This document shows positions 1-6,057 of a stretch of DNA of 9,834 nucleotides, piece after piece (positions within the stretch are counted from its first letter, which is position 1; every line of letters begins with the position of its first letter). The notes beneath the pieces were generated by a model. It was not told the DNA's origin. It worked only from the letters and a program-made list of their open reading frames with translations, and did no database searches. The stretch spans positions 1-9,834 of the forward strand of contig CAMLLI010000085.1 of NCBI GenBank assembly GCA_946480685.1, read 5' to 3'. The DNA comes from an uncultured Flammeovirgaceae bacterium. Lineage in GTDB: Bacteria > Bacteroidota > Bacteroidia > Cytophagales > Cyclobacteriaceae. Both the position numbers and the translations under genes were made by a program.

Positions 1-52
1 CCCCCCCCCCCCCCCCCCACCCCTCTTTCCCTACACGACGCTCTTCCGATCT
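1..52. other. Sequencing artefact: C homopolymer plus Illumina adapter
   Basis: Bases 1-18 are all C. Bases 23-52 match exactly the 3' 30 bases of the Illumina TruSeq universal adapter (it ends GACGCTCTTCCGATCT). Bases 19-22 are mixed and do not match the adapter upstream of this. Read on the minus strand, the contig runs from genome into AGATCGGAAGAGC adapter and then into a G run. That is what adapter read-through followed by no-signal G calls on a two-colour instrument looks like. The stretch should be trimmed; genomic sequence starts at about 53. Confidence 0.97.
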
Positions 53-581
53 CTTTCGTCTCATATAGTTCAGGACCGTTCTTAAATACCGGATAGCCTA
101 CACGCTGGCCGAGCGAATCGCGTTTACCATGTGCCGTAAGTGTACTGTTGGCATAGTCGATCACAATTTCATCCGCTTCCAGTTCAATTTCTCCATATAC
201 TATCTTTGCTTCACCGTATAGCCATACCATCTGGTTATCCAAAGTAGCGCGTATAGAATCTCTGGCCGAATAGTTGATCGTAGTTTCTATATCACCTTTG
301 GGTGGTGGCGTGTTCGTGGTATCAGATTTTAGTGTATCGGCTTTTGCAGGAGGAGGAATGGTATCGGGCGGAGTTTGTATGAGTGAATCTGTCTTTAGCT
401 GCAACGTATTACCGGGTGTTTTAACGGTAGGCTCCACCTGCGCATAGGAGGCAATTGATATGATGAAAACAAAAGTAAATATAGAAAGTCGCTGCACAGG
501 TGCTGAGTTGAATGTCAGGGCTTTAGCTTTTAGTGAAAAATTCACATTTTTGCGTAAAGTTATTGCAAATAGATTGAACAT
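53..581 (-). CDS. OstA/LptD-like outer-membrane assembly protein, N-terminal part (cut by contig end)
   Basis: An open minus-strand frame runs from an ATG at 581 to the adapter junction with no stop, about 176 codons. It encodes a signal peptide (hydrophobic core LSIFTFVFIISIASYA, then Q), a Pro/Thr/Asp-rich linker, then an OstA-type start: NYSARDSIRA, WLYGEAKIVYGEIELEADEI, IDYANSTLTAHG and DSLGQRVGYPVFKNG. This matches the N-terminal beta-jellyroll of Bacteroidota LptD/OstA-like proteins, which in LptD receives lipopolysaccharide at the outer membrane. The C-terminal beta-barrel is missing, so true LptD cannot be told from a shorter OstA-domain protein. The start is uncertain: ATG 581 gives a long n-region of about 32 residues, GTG 545 is possible, and GTG 497 would give a compact signal peptide. 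The gene is divergent from the amidase at 592. Truncation is by the assembly, not biology. Confidence 0.75.
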
Positions 582-591
582 TGTAAGGCCT

Positions 592-1374
592 GTGAAGAAT
601 ATTGGATTAACTGTGCTTCTGATAGCAATAACCTTGCTAAATTCATCGTCTACCTGTTTCCGTACGGACGCCAAGGTAGATGTAGTGGTGATTGATGCCG
701 GCCACGGAGGCAAGGACCCGGGAAATATAGGGAAGCAAGCAAGGGAAAAAGACATAGCACTGAAGCTGGCGTTAAAGCTTGGCGACTATATTGAAAAGAA
801 TATGCCGGATGTAAAAGTTATTTACACCCGTAAAGATGACCGTTACCTGGCCCTTGATGAGCGTGCCGAGATCGCCAATAAAAACAAGGCTGACCTTTTT
901 ATATGTATCCACGCTAACTCGCACTCCAACACCAAAGCATTTGGTACCGAGACCTTTACCATGGGTATGCACGTGGATGAACGCAATCTGCAGGTAGCCA
1001 AGCGTGAGAACTCTGTTATTTTGATGGACGAGAATTATAAGGAACGATATGAAGGTTTCGATCCGAACAGTCCCGAGTCCTATATATTGTTTACACTTAC
1101 TCAAAGCGCTTACCAGGAAAGCAGTCTTAGCTTTGCGCAGAAAGTTGAAGCACAGTTTAAAAATAAAGTGGGTCGTTTCAGCCGGGGAGTTAAGCAAGCA
1201 GGTTTTGTTGTGCTGTGGCGAACCACCATGCCGAGCGTACTGATCGAAGCCGGCTTCCTCTCTAATCCTCCGGAAGAAAAATTCCTAATGACTGGCGATG
1301 GCCAGGATTTAATTGCCTCGGGGATTTACCGGGCATTCAAGGAGTATAAAAATGAAGTAGAATCTATAAATTGA
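592..1374 (+). CDS. N-acetylmuramoyl-L-alanine amidase (Amidase_3 family), exported
   Basis: Zinc amidase that cleaves the bond between N-acetylmuramic acid and L-alanine in peptidoglycan, in the periplasm. With the start at GTG 592 the product is 260 aa: a signal-like segment (MKNIGLTVLLIAITLL), then DAGHGGKDPG with zinc ligand H38, REKDIAL with E52, ICIHANSH with H107, and VLIEAGFLSNP with catalytic E219. Between H107 and E219 lies an extra helical stretch of roughly 50 residues (DENYKERYEGF to FAQKVEAQF), common in Bacteroidota and AmiC-like enzymes, where such inserts can occlude the active site. The frame stays open upstream to ATG 460 (304 aa). I prefer 592 because the extra 44 residues lie antisense to the LptD-like signal peptide and would give an implausibly long n-region; AAGG at 585-588 sits just before GTG, though the spacing is short. 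TTG 574 is another option. The MlaD-like gene follows after 46 bp and is probably co-transcribed. Confidence 0.9.
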   Translation: MKNIGLTVLLIAITLLNSSSTCFRTDAKVDVVVIDAGHGGKDPGNIGKQAREKDIALKLALKLGDYIEKNMPDVKVIYTRKDDRYLALDERAEIANKNKADLFICIHANSHSNTKAFGTETFTMGMHVDERNLQVAKRENSVILMDENYKERYEGFDPNSPESYILFTLTQSAYQESSLSFAQKVEAQFKNKVGRFSRGVKQAGFVVLWRTTMPSVLIEAGFLSNPPEEKFLMTGDGQDLIASGIYRAFKEYKNEVESIN

Positions 1375-1420
1375 TGACCCAAACGGTTATTCTGAAATAA
1401 ACAACTTTCACAACCTCTAC

Positions 1421-2374
1421 ATGAAATTATCCAAAGAATTTAAGGTGGGCCTTTTTATGGTATTAGCCCTCGCGTTGCTGTATTTCGGATTTAACTTTCT
1501 AAAAGGCATCGACTTTTTTTCAACCACCAATAAATACTATGCGATCTACCAGAATGTAGATAAGCTTACGGAGTCTAACCAGATATTTTTAAATGGTTAT
1601 GCAGTTGGTCGTGTCAGCAACATTGAAATTCAACAGAGCCGGGATCGCGTTATTGTTGAACTTGATATTGATTCAGATATCATCCTTACAGATTCATCGA
1701 TCGCGATGCTGAATGGAGAAATTCTTGGCGGACGTTTTATTCAACTGGATGTTCGCAAGGGTGGTAAAGTCCTTGATCCAAAAGATACCATGCGTTCTGA
1801 AGTGGCGAAAGGTATTATGGACTTCATTACTCAAAATGCACAGCCGGTGGCTTCCAGTCTTACTACAACTTTAGAGAAAGTGAATGAGTTGCTTGAAAAC
1901 CTATCGGGAAACAGCAAACGCCTGGATACATTGTTTACCGGCCTGCAGTCAACGCCACGGCTACTGAACACAACACTCACTACGGCCAACACGAACATCA
2001 ACGACCTCGGTGCAAACTTCAAGACGGTAGCAACTAACCTGAATGGTACGCTCGAGGAATTGAAACCTACTATTGCTAACCTCCATGTAGTATCGGATTC
2101 TTTAAAGATGATGCAGCTGAACGGTACTGTAAAGAAAGCACAACAAAGTCTCACCAAACTTAATGAGACATTGGCCCGCCTTAACAAAGGCGATAACACG
2201 ATGAGCAAACTCTTAACAGAAGATACACTCTATGTTAACCTGAACAAGATGCTACAGTCGATCGATTCGCTGGCCAAACATTTCAATAATAATCCGCGTC
2301 ACTTCCTGTCACCGCTCGGCAAAAGCAACAAGAAAATCGAAAAGGAATTGTCACGCCAGCGCAAGAGTAACTAA
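1421..2374 (+). CDS. MlaD/MCE-domain lipid-transport protein
   Basis: A 317-aa protein with one N-terminal membrane anchor (about residues 9-27, VGLFMVLALALLYFGFNFL), an MCE domain at about 37-115 with the typical pattern VDKLTESNQIFLNGYAVGRVSNIEI, and a long Ser/Thr/Asn/Leu-rich helical tail (about 140-290) with repeated heptad-like stretches. It ends in a basic tail (KSNKKIEKELSRQRK). MCE proteins are periplasmic, inner-membrane-anchored subunits that form rings or tubes carrying phospholipids between membranes, together with MlaE (permease) and MlaF (ATPase). Neither partner is encoded here, so they are presumably elsewhere in the genome. ATG 1421 gives a normal MlaD-type anchor beginning at residue 9. 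The gene follows the amidase closely in the same direction, a pairing I recognise from other Cytophagales-type genomes. The substrate cannot be told from sequence. Confidence 0.9.
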   Translation: MKLSKEFKVGLFMVLALALLYFGFNFLKGIDFFSTTNKYYAIYQNVDKLTESNQIFLNGYAVGRVSNIEIQQSRDRVIVELDIDSDIILTDSSIAMLNGEILGGRFIQLDVRKGGKVLDPKDTMRSEVAKGIMDFITQNAQPVASSLTTTLEKVNELLENLSGNSKRLDTLFTGLQSTPRLLNTTLTTANTNINDLGANFKTVATNLNGTLEELKPTIANLHVVSDSLKMMQLNGTVKKAQQSLTKLNETLARLNKGDNTMSKLLTEDTLYVNLNKMLQSIDSLAKHFNNNPRHFLSPLGKSNKKIEKELSRQRKSN

Positions 2375-2383
2375 CAGCACAGT

Positions 2384-2411
2384 GGCTATATCAATAGCCT
2401 TCGTTGCGAAG
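2384..2411 (+). other. Two tandem small hairpins after the mlaD-like gene
   Basis: GGCTAT (2384-2389), loop ATCA, ATAGCC (2394-2399) form a perfect 6-bp stem starting 10 bases after the mlaD-like stop. It is followed directly by CTTCG (2399-2403), loop TTG, CGAAG (2407-2411). No T run follows either, so a classical intrinsic terminator is not supported; they may mark or protect the 3' end of the upstream transcript. A second ATAGCC at 2438-2443 could pair with the same GGCTAT. Confidence 0.4.
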
Positions 2412-2414
2412 ACC

Positions 2415-2430
2415 TTATATTTTAGCATCG
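2415..2430 (+). promoter_or_regulatory. Possible -7 promoter element before the carboxylase gene
   Basis: TTATATTTTAGCATCG resembles the Bacteroidota -7 element TAnnTTTG loosely, and matches 14 of 16 positions of the sequence just before the SirB1-like gene (5171-5186). I find no matching -33 TTG at the usual distance. If active, the carboxylase mRNA would have a leader of about 90-95 bases that begins at the 2442-2468 palindrome. Confidence 0.3.
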
Positions 2431-2441
2431 CATTATAATAG

Positions 2442-2468
2442 CCATAGTCTATACCATATAGACTATGG
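2442..2468. repeat. Perfect 27-bp palindrome (12-bp arms, 3-base spacer) before the carboxylase gene
   Basis: CCATAGTCTATA (2442-2453), spacer CCA, TATAGACTATGG (2457-2468): all 12 pairs match. It lies 63 bases before the carboxylase ATG and is not followed by a T run. It could be a DNA operator for a dimeric regulator or a hairpin near the 5' end of the carboxylase mRNA. The symmetry is certain; the function is not known. Confidence 0.85.
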
Positions 2469-2531
2469 ACTATTTCAGTATTTTTCCAATCTTTAGGTCT
2501 TTCATTATCTTCAATTCAATCATCATTCAGC

Positions 2532-4163
2532 ATGGCGCGCGATCTTGAATTCAACAAAAACGAAGATCAGTTTAAGCAGCTCATTTATCAGCTTCAATCA
2601 AAAGCAAAGAAGACCAAGCTTGGCGGAGGCGAGAAAAAAATTGATGAGCAGCATCAACGCGGAAAACTTACCGCTCGTGAACGTATCGAATACCTAACAG
2701 ACGAGGGTTCATCGTTCGTTGAGATCGGATTGTTTACCGGAGATGGTATGTATAAAGAGCAAGGCGGCTGCCCGTCAGGAGGTGTTGTTGCCGGACTTGG
2801 CTATATCCACGGCAGGCTTACCATGATTGTTGCGAATGATGCTACCGTAAAAGCTGGCGCATGGTTCCCGATCACGGCCAAGAAAAATCTGCGTGCGCAG
2901 GAGATCGCCATGGAGAATCATCTTCCTATAGTATATCTCGTGGACAGTGCCGGTGTATTTCTGCCGATGCAGGATGAAATCTTCCCCGATAAAGAACATT
3001 TCGGACGACAGTTCCGAAACAACGCAAAGATGTCAGCGATGGGTATTGTACAGATCGCAGCGATCATGGGAAGTTGTGTTGCCGGTGGTGCATATTTACC
3101 GATCATGTCAGACGAAGCGATGATCGTTGATAAGACCGGGTCTATATTTCTGGCAGGTTCTTATTTAGTAAAAGCAGCGATTGGTGAAGATATTGATAAT
3201 GAAACGTTAGGAGGTGCCACAACACATTGCGAGATATCCGGTGTAACGGATAATAAATTTCCAAACGACCAGGCTTGTCTTGACTATATACGTTCACTCT
3301 TCAGCAAGTTCGGCACAACAGAAAAAGCGGGGTTCGATCGCAGCACCCCTGCCCCACCGTCACTCGATCCGAAAGAGCTATATGGTATCATGCCGGTAGA
3401 TCGCGTGAAGCCTTATGATATGCTTGAAATTATTAAACGCATCGCTGATAATTCTGAGTTCGATGAGTATAAAGCGCTCTATGGTAAAAGTATAATCTGT
3501 GGCACTGCACGTATTGACGGATGGGCCGTAGGTATAGTTGCCAATCAGCGTAAGGTTGTCAAGACAAAAAAAGGTGAAATGCAAATGGGTGGAGTTATAT
3601 ACTCTGACTCAGCCGACAAAGCGGCACGCTTCATTATGAATTGCAACCAGCGAAAAATTCCGTTAGTATTTATACAGGATGTGAGCGGCTTCATGGTGGG
3701 CAGTAAAGCGGAACATGGCGGTATCATTAAAGATGGCGCCAAAATGGTAAACGCCATGGCGAATTCAACGGTACCTAAATTTACCATCATTATTGGTAAC
3801 TCGTATGGAGCCGGTAATTATGCGATGTGTGGTAAAGCATACGACCCTCGTTTAATTGTAGCATGGCCCACCGCCCAGATAGCAGTAATGAGCGGTGCAT
3901 CGGCTGCTAAGACTTTGTTACAAATTCGCGTGAGTACATTAAAGGCGCAAGGCCAGACGATCAGCAAAGAAGAAGAGGAAAAATTACTGAAAGAAATTAC
4001 TGATCGCTATAACGAACAATTGAGTCCGTATTATGCAGCATCACGTTTGTGGGTTGATGATGTAATTGATCCGCTTGAAACCCGTAAAGTCATATCAATG
4101 GGTATAGAGGCTGCGAATCATGCCCCTGTAGAGAAATTCAATGTAGGTGTTATTCAAACCTAA
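2532..4163 (+). CDS. Acyl-CoA carboxylase, carboxyltransferase (beta) subunit, methylcrotonyl-CoA carboxylase-like
   Basis: A 543-aa carboxyltransferase that moves the carboxyl group from carboxybiotin to an acyl-CoA in the cytoplasm. The N-terminal half holds GKLTARERIEYLTDEGSSF (about residues 45-65), LVDSAGVFLPMQDEIFPDKE (from about 135) and the oxyanion-hole region MGSCVAGGAYLPIMSDE (about 180). The C-terminal half holds DVSGFMVGSKAEHGG, GNSYGAGNYAMCGKAY (about 423), AWPTAQIAVMSG and RLWVDDVIDPLETR. The FPDKEHFGRQF and YAASRLWVDDVIDP stretches and the length resemble methylcrotonyl-CoA carboxylase beta more than propionyl-CoA carboxylase beta. The substrate is not decided: propionyl-, methylcrotonyl- or another acyl-CoA are open. 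No biotin carboxylase/biotin carrier alpha subunit is adjacent. A 157-bp gap full of inverted repeats precedes it, suggesting its own promoter. The start at ATG 2532 is followed directly by a family-like N-terminus. Confidence 0.93.
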   Translation: MARDLEFNKNEDQFKQLIYQLQSKAKKTKLGGGEKKIDEQHQRGKLTARERIEYLTDEGSSFVEIGLFTGDGMYKEQGGCPSGGVVAGLGYIHGRLTMIVANDATVKAGAWFPITAKKNLRAQEIAMENHLPIVYLVDSAGVFLPMQDEIFPDKEHFGRQFRNNAKMSAMGIVQIAAIMGSCVAGGAYLPIMSDEAMIVDKTGSIFLAGSYLVKAAIGEDIDNETLGGATTHCEISGVTDNKFPNDQACLDYIRSLFSKFGTTEKAGFDRSTPAPPSLDPKELYGIMPVDRVKPYDMLEIIKRIADNSEFDEYKALYGKSIICGTARIDGWAVGIVANQRKVVKTKKGEMQMGGVIYSDSADKAARFIMNCNQRKIPLVFIQDVSGFMVGSKAEHGGIIKDGAKMVNAMANSTVPKFTIIIGNSYGAGNYAMCGKAYDPRLIVAWPTAQIAVMSGASAAKTLLQIRVSTLKAQGQTISKEEEEKLLKEITDRYNEQLSPYYAASRLWVDDVIDPLETRKVISMGIEAANHAPVEKFNVGVIQT

Positions 4164-4191
4164 CTGGCGCAAGTCTGAAGACTTGTGCCAG
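4164..4191. repeat. REP-like palindrome, copy 1
   Basis: The core CAAGTCTGAAGACTTG lies at 4170-4185, within a 28-base hairpin whose outer arms are CTGGCG and TGCCAG. Twelve-base arms pair throughout with one G-T wobble around a TGAA loop. It begins at the first base after the carboxylase TAA. In reverse complement copy 3 matches it at 25 of 28 positions. It may also act as a 3' end hairpin for the carboxylase mRNA. Confidence 0.85.
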
Positions 4192-4248
4192 CCTTTGTCA
4201 GCAGACTGCTTAGTATTTCTTATACTATATTTTCTATATATACTTTTT

Positions 4249-4264
4249 CAAGTCTGAAGACTTG
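4249..4264. repeat. REP-like palindrome, copy 2 (core only)
   Basis: CAAGTCTGAAGACTTG is identical to the core of copy 1 and in the same orientation, but without the CTGG/CCAG outer arms: it is flanked by a T run (4244-4248) and CGACAC. Copies 2 and 3 lie 14 bases apart in opposite orientation. Confidence 0.85.
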
Positions 4265-4272
4265 CGACACTG

Positions 4273-4300
4273 TTGGTACAAGTCTTCAGACTTGCACCAG
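4273..4300. repeat. REP-like palindrome, copy 3 (inverted)
   Basis: The core CAAGTCTTCAGACTTG at 4279-4294 is the exact reverse complement of the core of copies 1 and 2, with outer arms TTGGTA and CACCAG. It ends at the base next to the stop codon of the leftward SIMPL gene (4301-4303). With copy 1 it forms a head-to-head pair bounding a 137-bp unit. Confidence 0.85.
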
Positions 4301-5002
4301 TTATTTAATTTCGAACTGGGCTGTTACCTGAGCCTGCAGCGTAATCTTTCTGAATGCTGTAGGATCTTCTGCAGGCATATCACCAGCTGCTTCATATTTC
4401 GCTTGGCTGCGTACCATTACATTCGTAGCCATGTTATCCATTGGATAGTAATTTTCAAATTCTCTTACCATCAACGTCTTGCCCATTTCAGAACCGATCG
4501 ACTTCAATAATGCATCTGCTTTCGCTTTTGCTGCCTGCAATGCTTTTACTTTCAATTCAAGTCTATATTTCTCAAGCTCGGTATGTGTAATTTTTGTCAG
4601 CGTGATCTGGTTAACTTTTACCGGCTCAACTTTCTCCAGTAATTTTTCAAGTTCTGCACCGCTGCTCAGAATTACCTGGTATGTTTTTTCGCGGAAGGCA
4701 TCTTTGTCTTTACGACCAAGCTTACCGAACTGTGAACCTACATTAGCGATGGTAACTTTTTTACGATCAATCGATGCATTCTTTATAGCATCCCAGAATT
4801 CTTTATCGAGTTTTTCCAATGATACTTTCTCACGATTCTCTTCGAACTCACGCAGTTGTACGTTCACATAAATTTCGTTCGGCTCTACCTCCTGACGTGC
4901 CGTGCCACTCACTTCTATAAAATGTTCACCTTTAAATCCCTCCTGCGCAAATGTTATGGTCGTCAGAAAAAAGAAAACGGAAAATAAAACAGTAGACTTC
5001 AT
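4301..5002 (-). CDS. Secreted SIMPL (DUF541) domain protein
   Basis: A 233-aa protein with a Sec signal peptide (MKSTVLFSVFFFLTTITFA, then Q20) and one SIMPL/DUF541 domain covering the rest: HFIEVSGTARQEVEPNEIYV at about 26-46, a Lys/Glu-rich helix, KKVTIANVG, a segment of alternating charged and hydrophobic residues, the alanine-rich helix VKALQAAKAKADALLKSIG, and a terminal strand ITLQAQVTAQFEIK. The family is widespread, periplasmic or outer-membrane associated, and has no agreed biochemical function; named members include the oxidative-stress-related protein YggE and the mammalian signalling protein SIMPL. Length and domain boundaries are normal. It ends exactly at the REP-like cluster and is convergent with the carboxylase. 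A possible promoter lies at 5033-5061. Confidence 0.9.
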   Translation of the reverse strand: MKSTVLFSVFFFLTTITFAQEGFKGEHFIEVSGTARQEVEPNEIYVNVQLREFEENREKVSLEKLDKEFWDAIKNASIDRKKVTIANVGSQFGKLGRKDKDAFREKTYQVILSSGAELEKLLEKVEPVKVNQITLTKITHTELEKYRLELKVKALQAAKAKADALLKSIGSEMGKTLMVREFENYYPMDNMATNVMVRSQAKYEAAGDMPAEDPTAFRKITLQAQVTAQFEIK

Positions 5003-5032
5003 GATTGTTATTTTAAATGAATAATTGGTTTT

Positions 5033-5061
5033 CTAAGTTTATCAAAAAATATTCCAGACAA
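5033..5061 (-). promoter_or_regulatory. Possible promoter of the SIMPL gene
   Basis: On the minus strand, TTG (5061-5059) is followed after 17 bases by TAAACTTAG (5041-5033), about 30 bases before the ATG. This resembles the Bacteroidota TTG / TAnnTTTG arrangement, with deviations in the -7 part. It rests on pattern only. Confidence 0.3.
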
Positions 5062-5170
5062 TTTTCAATGCTGTTTTGCTGGTGGTGAGAGATTAGACAC
5101 TGCAACGGGCTAAAAAGTGGTAAGCGAGGCACTTTTTTTATGTGCATTACTCGCATGAATATTGAATAGT

Positions 5171-5186
5171 TTATACTTTAGCAACG
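5171..5186 (+). promoter_or_regulatory. Possible -7 promoter element of the SirB1-like gene
   Basis: TTATACTTTAGCAACG lies 16 bases before the TTG start and matches the element at 2415-2430 in 14 of 16 positions. It approximates the Bacteroidota -7 box, but I see no convincing -33 TTG. It would give a very short leader. Confidence 0.35.
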
Positions 5187-5202
5187 ATCATTTAACAATT
5201 AC

Positions 5203-6057
5203 TTGAAAGACACTGAATTAAAAGCACTTGTTTCCCTGCTCGATGACGAGGATGTGCAAATAGTTTCCCATGTCGAAGAGAAAATTCGTTCGCTGGGTAC
5301 TACTATTATACCGTTTCTGGAGCAAGAGTGGGAAAGTAACTTCAATCCGCAGGTACAGCGAAAGATTGAAGAGCTGATCCATGCCTTACAGTATGAGTTA
5401 CTGAAAGAACGAATCAAGTCGTGGTACGAAACGCCCGAGCAGGATCTGCTCACCGGTATGTGGCTGGTGGCAACGTATCAGTATCCTGACCTTGAACTTA
5501 TTAAATTAAAACAAGAGCTTGAGCAGATCTATTACGAAACATGGCTCGAGTTTAAACCCGATCTATACCCGTTCGATCAGATTAAAGTTGTAAACAGTGT
5601 ACTCTTCAATAAACTGAAGTTCGGTGCCAACACCAAAAATTTTCATTCACCCGGAAACTCCATGCTCAACGTTGTGCTGGAGACACGCAAGGGAAATCCA
5701 ATAACATTGTGTGTGATTTATTTACTGGTAAGTCAGAAATTAAAACTGCCGGTACATGGAGTTAATCTTCCAAACCTGTTTGTACTTACCTATAAAGATG
5801 AGCGACATACTCAATTCTATATTAACGCCTTCAACAAAGGACTGATCTTCTCGCGACAAGACATCGAGAACTATATCAGTGAACTTCACCTCACACCACA
5901 GACATCGTTCTTCGAACCTTGCTCCAATCTCGAAATCATCCGCAGAGTATTCCGCAACCTCATCATGTCATTCGACAAAATGGGCGAACACGCGAAAGCA
6001 GAAGAAGTGAAAGAACTACTCTTGCTAATTGCAGACGGTGCTGACTTGGGTGTGTGA
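5203..6057 (+). CDS. SirB1/transglutaminase-like (Transglut_core2) family protein
   Basis: A 284-aa cytoplasmic protein without signal peptide or membrane segment. Residues 1-60 are helical and HEAT-like (ALVSLLDDEDVQIVSHVEEK, LGTTIIPFLEQEW). The core at about 85-215 is the transglutaminase-fold SirB1 domain: VVNSVLFNKLKFGANTKNFH, GNSMLNVVLETRKGNPITLC, VIYLLVSQKLKLPVHGVNLP. The C-terminus (EIIRRVFRNLIMSFDKMGEH) resembles the TPR-like tail of the family. Members are thought not to be active transglutaminases and their role is unclear. Here C170 stands in the helix start where the fold places its nucleophile, while position 192, in LPNLFVL, is Leu where I expect His (usual pattern P-G/x-H-F). 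The start is TTG 5203: in-frame stops at 5167 and 5179 leave no other start before it, and MKDTELKALVSLLDD is a natural N-terminus. No Shine-Dalgarno sequence is visible. Confidence 0.85.
   Translation: MKDTELKALVSLLDDEDVQIVSHVEEKIRSLGTTIIPFLEQEWESNFNPQVQRKIEELIHALQYELLKERIKSWYETPEQDLLTGMWLVATYQYPDLELIKLKQELEQIYYETWLEFKPDLYPFDQIKVVNSVLFNKLKFGANTKNFHSPGNSMLNVVLETRKGNPITLCVIYLLVSQKLKLPVHGVNLPNLFVLTYKDERHTQFYINAFNKGLIFSRQDIENYISELHLTPQTSFFEPCSNLEIIRRVFRNLIMSFDKMGEHAKAEEVKELLLLIADGADLGV

Noticed and set aside
460..591. Amino-terminal extension of the amidase from ATG 460
   Set aside because: The 44 extra residues are antisense to the LptD-like signal peptide and would give an unusually long n-region; kept only as an alternative start.
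772..1197. Minus-strand open frame of 141 codons inside the amidase gene
   Set aside because: It lies opposite conserved amidase motifs and has no recognisable domain; it is a shadow frame.
1831..2208. Minus-strand open frame of 125 codons inside the mlaD-like gene
   Set aside because: It is antisense to the low-complexity helical tail, which tends to leave long open antisense frames.
2442..2468. Perfect palindrome as an intrinsic terminator of the mlaD-like gene
   Set aside because: It is not GC-rich, has no T run directly after it, and lies 67 bases past the stop and after a promoter-like element. It is kept as a palindrome of unknown role.
4210..4248. AT-rich stretch with TATACTATAT and TATATATAC as a promoter or origin element
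   Set aside because: It lies between two convergent 3' ends with no gene reading away from it; TATA-rich words are common throughout this window.
4164..4300. Three repeat copies read as a CRISPR array
   Set aside because: Spacing is uneven (63 and 14 bases between cores), one copy is inverted, there are only three copies and no cas gene. REP-like elements fit better.
4262..4871. Plus-strand open frames of 82 and 130 codons opposite the SIMPL gene
   Set aside because: Their products are Ser/Phe-rich and without motifs, as expected from the antisense of Lys/Glu-rich coding sequence.
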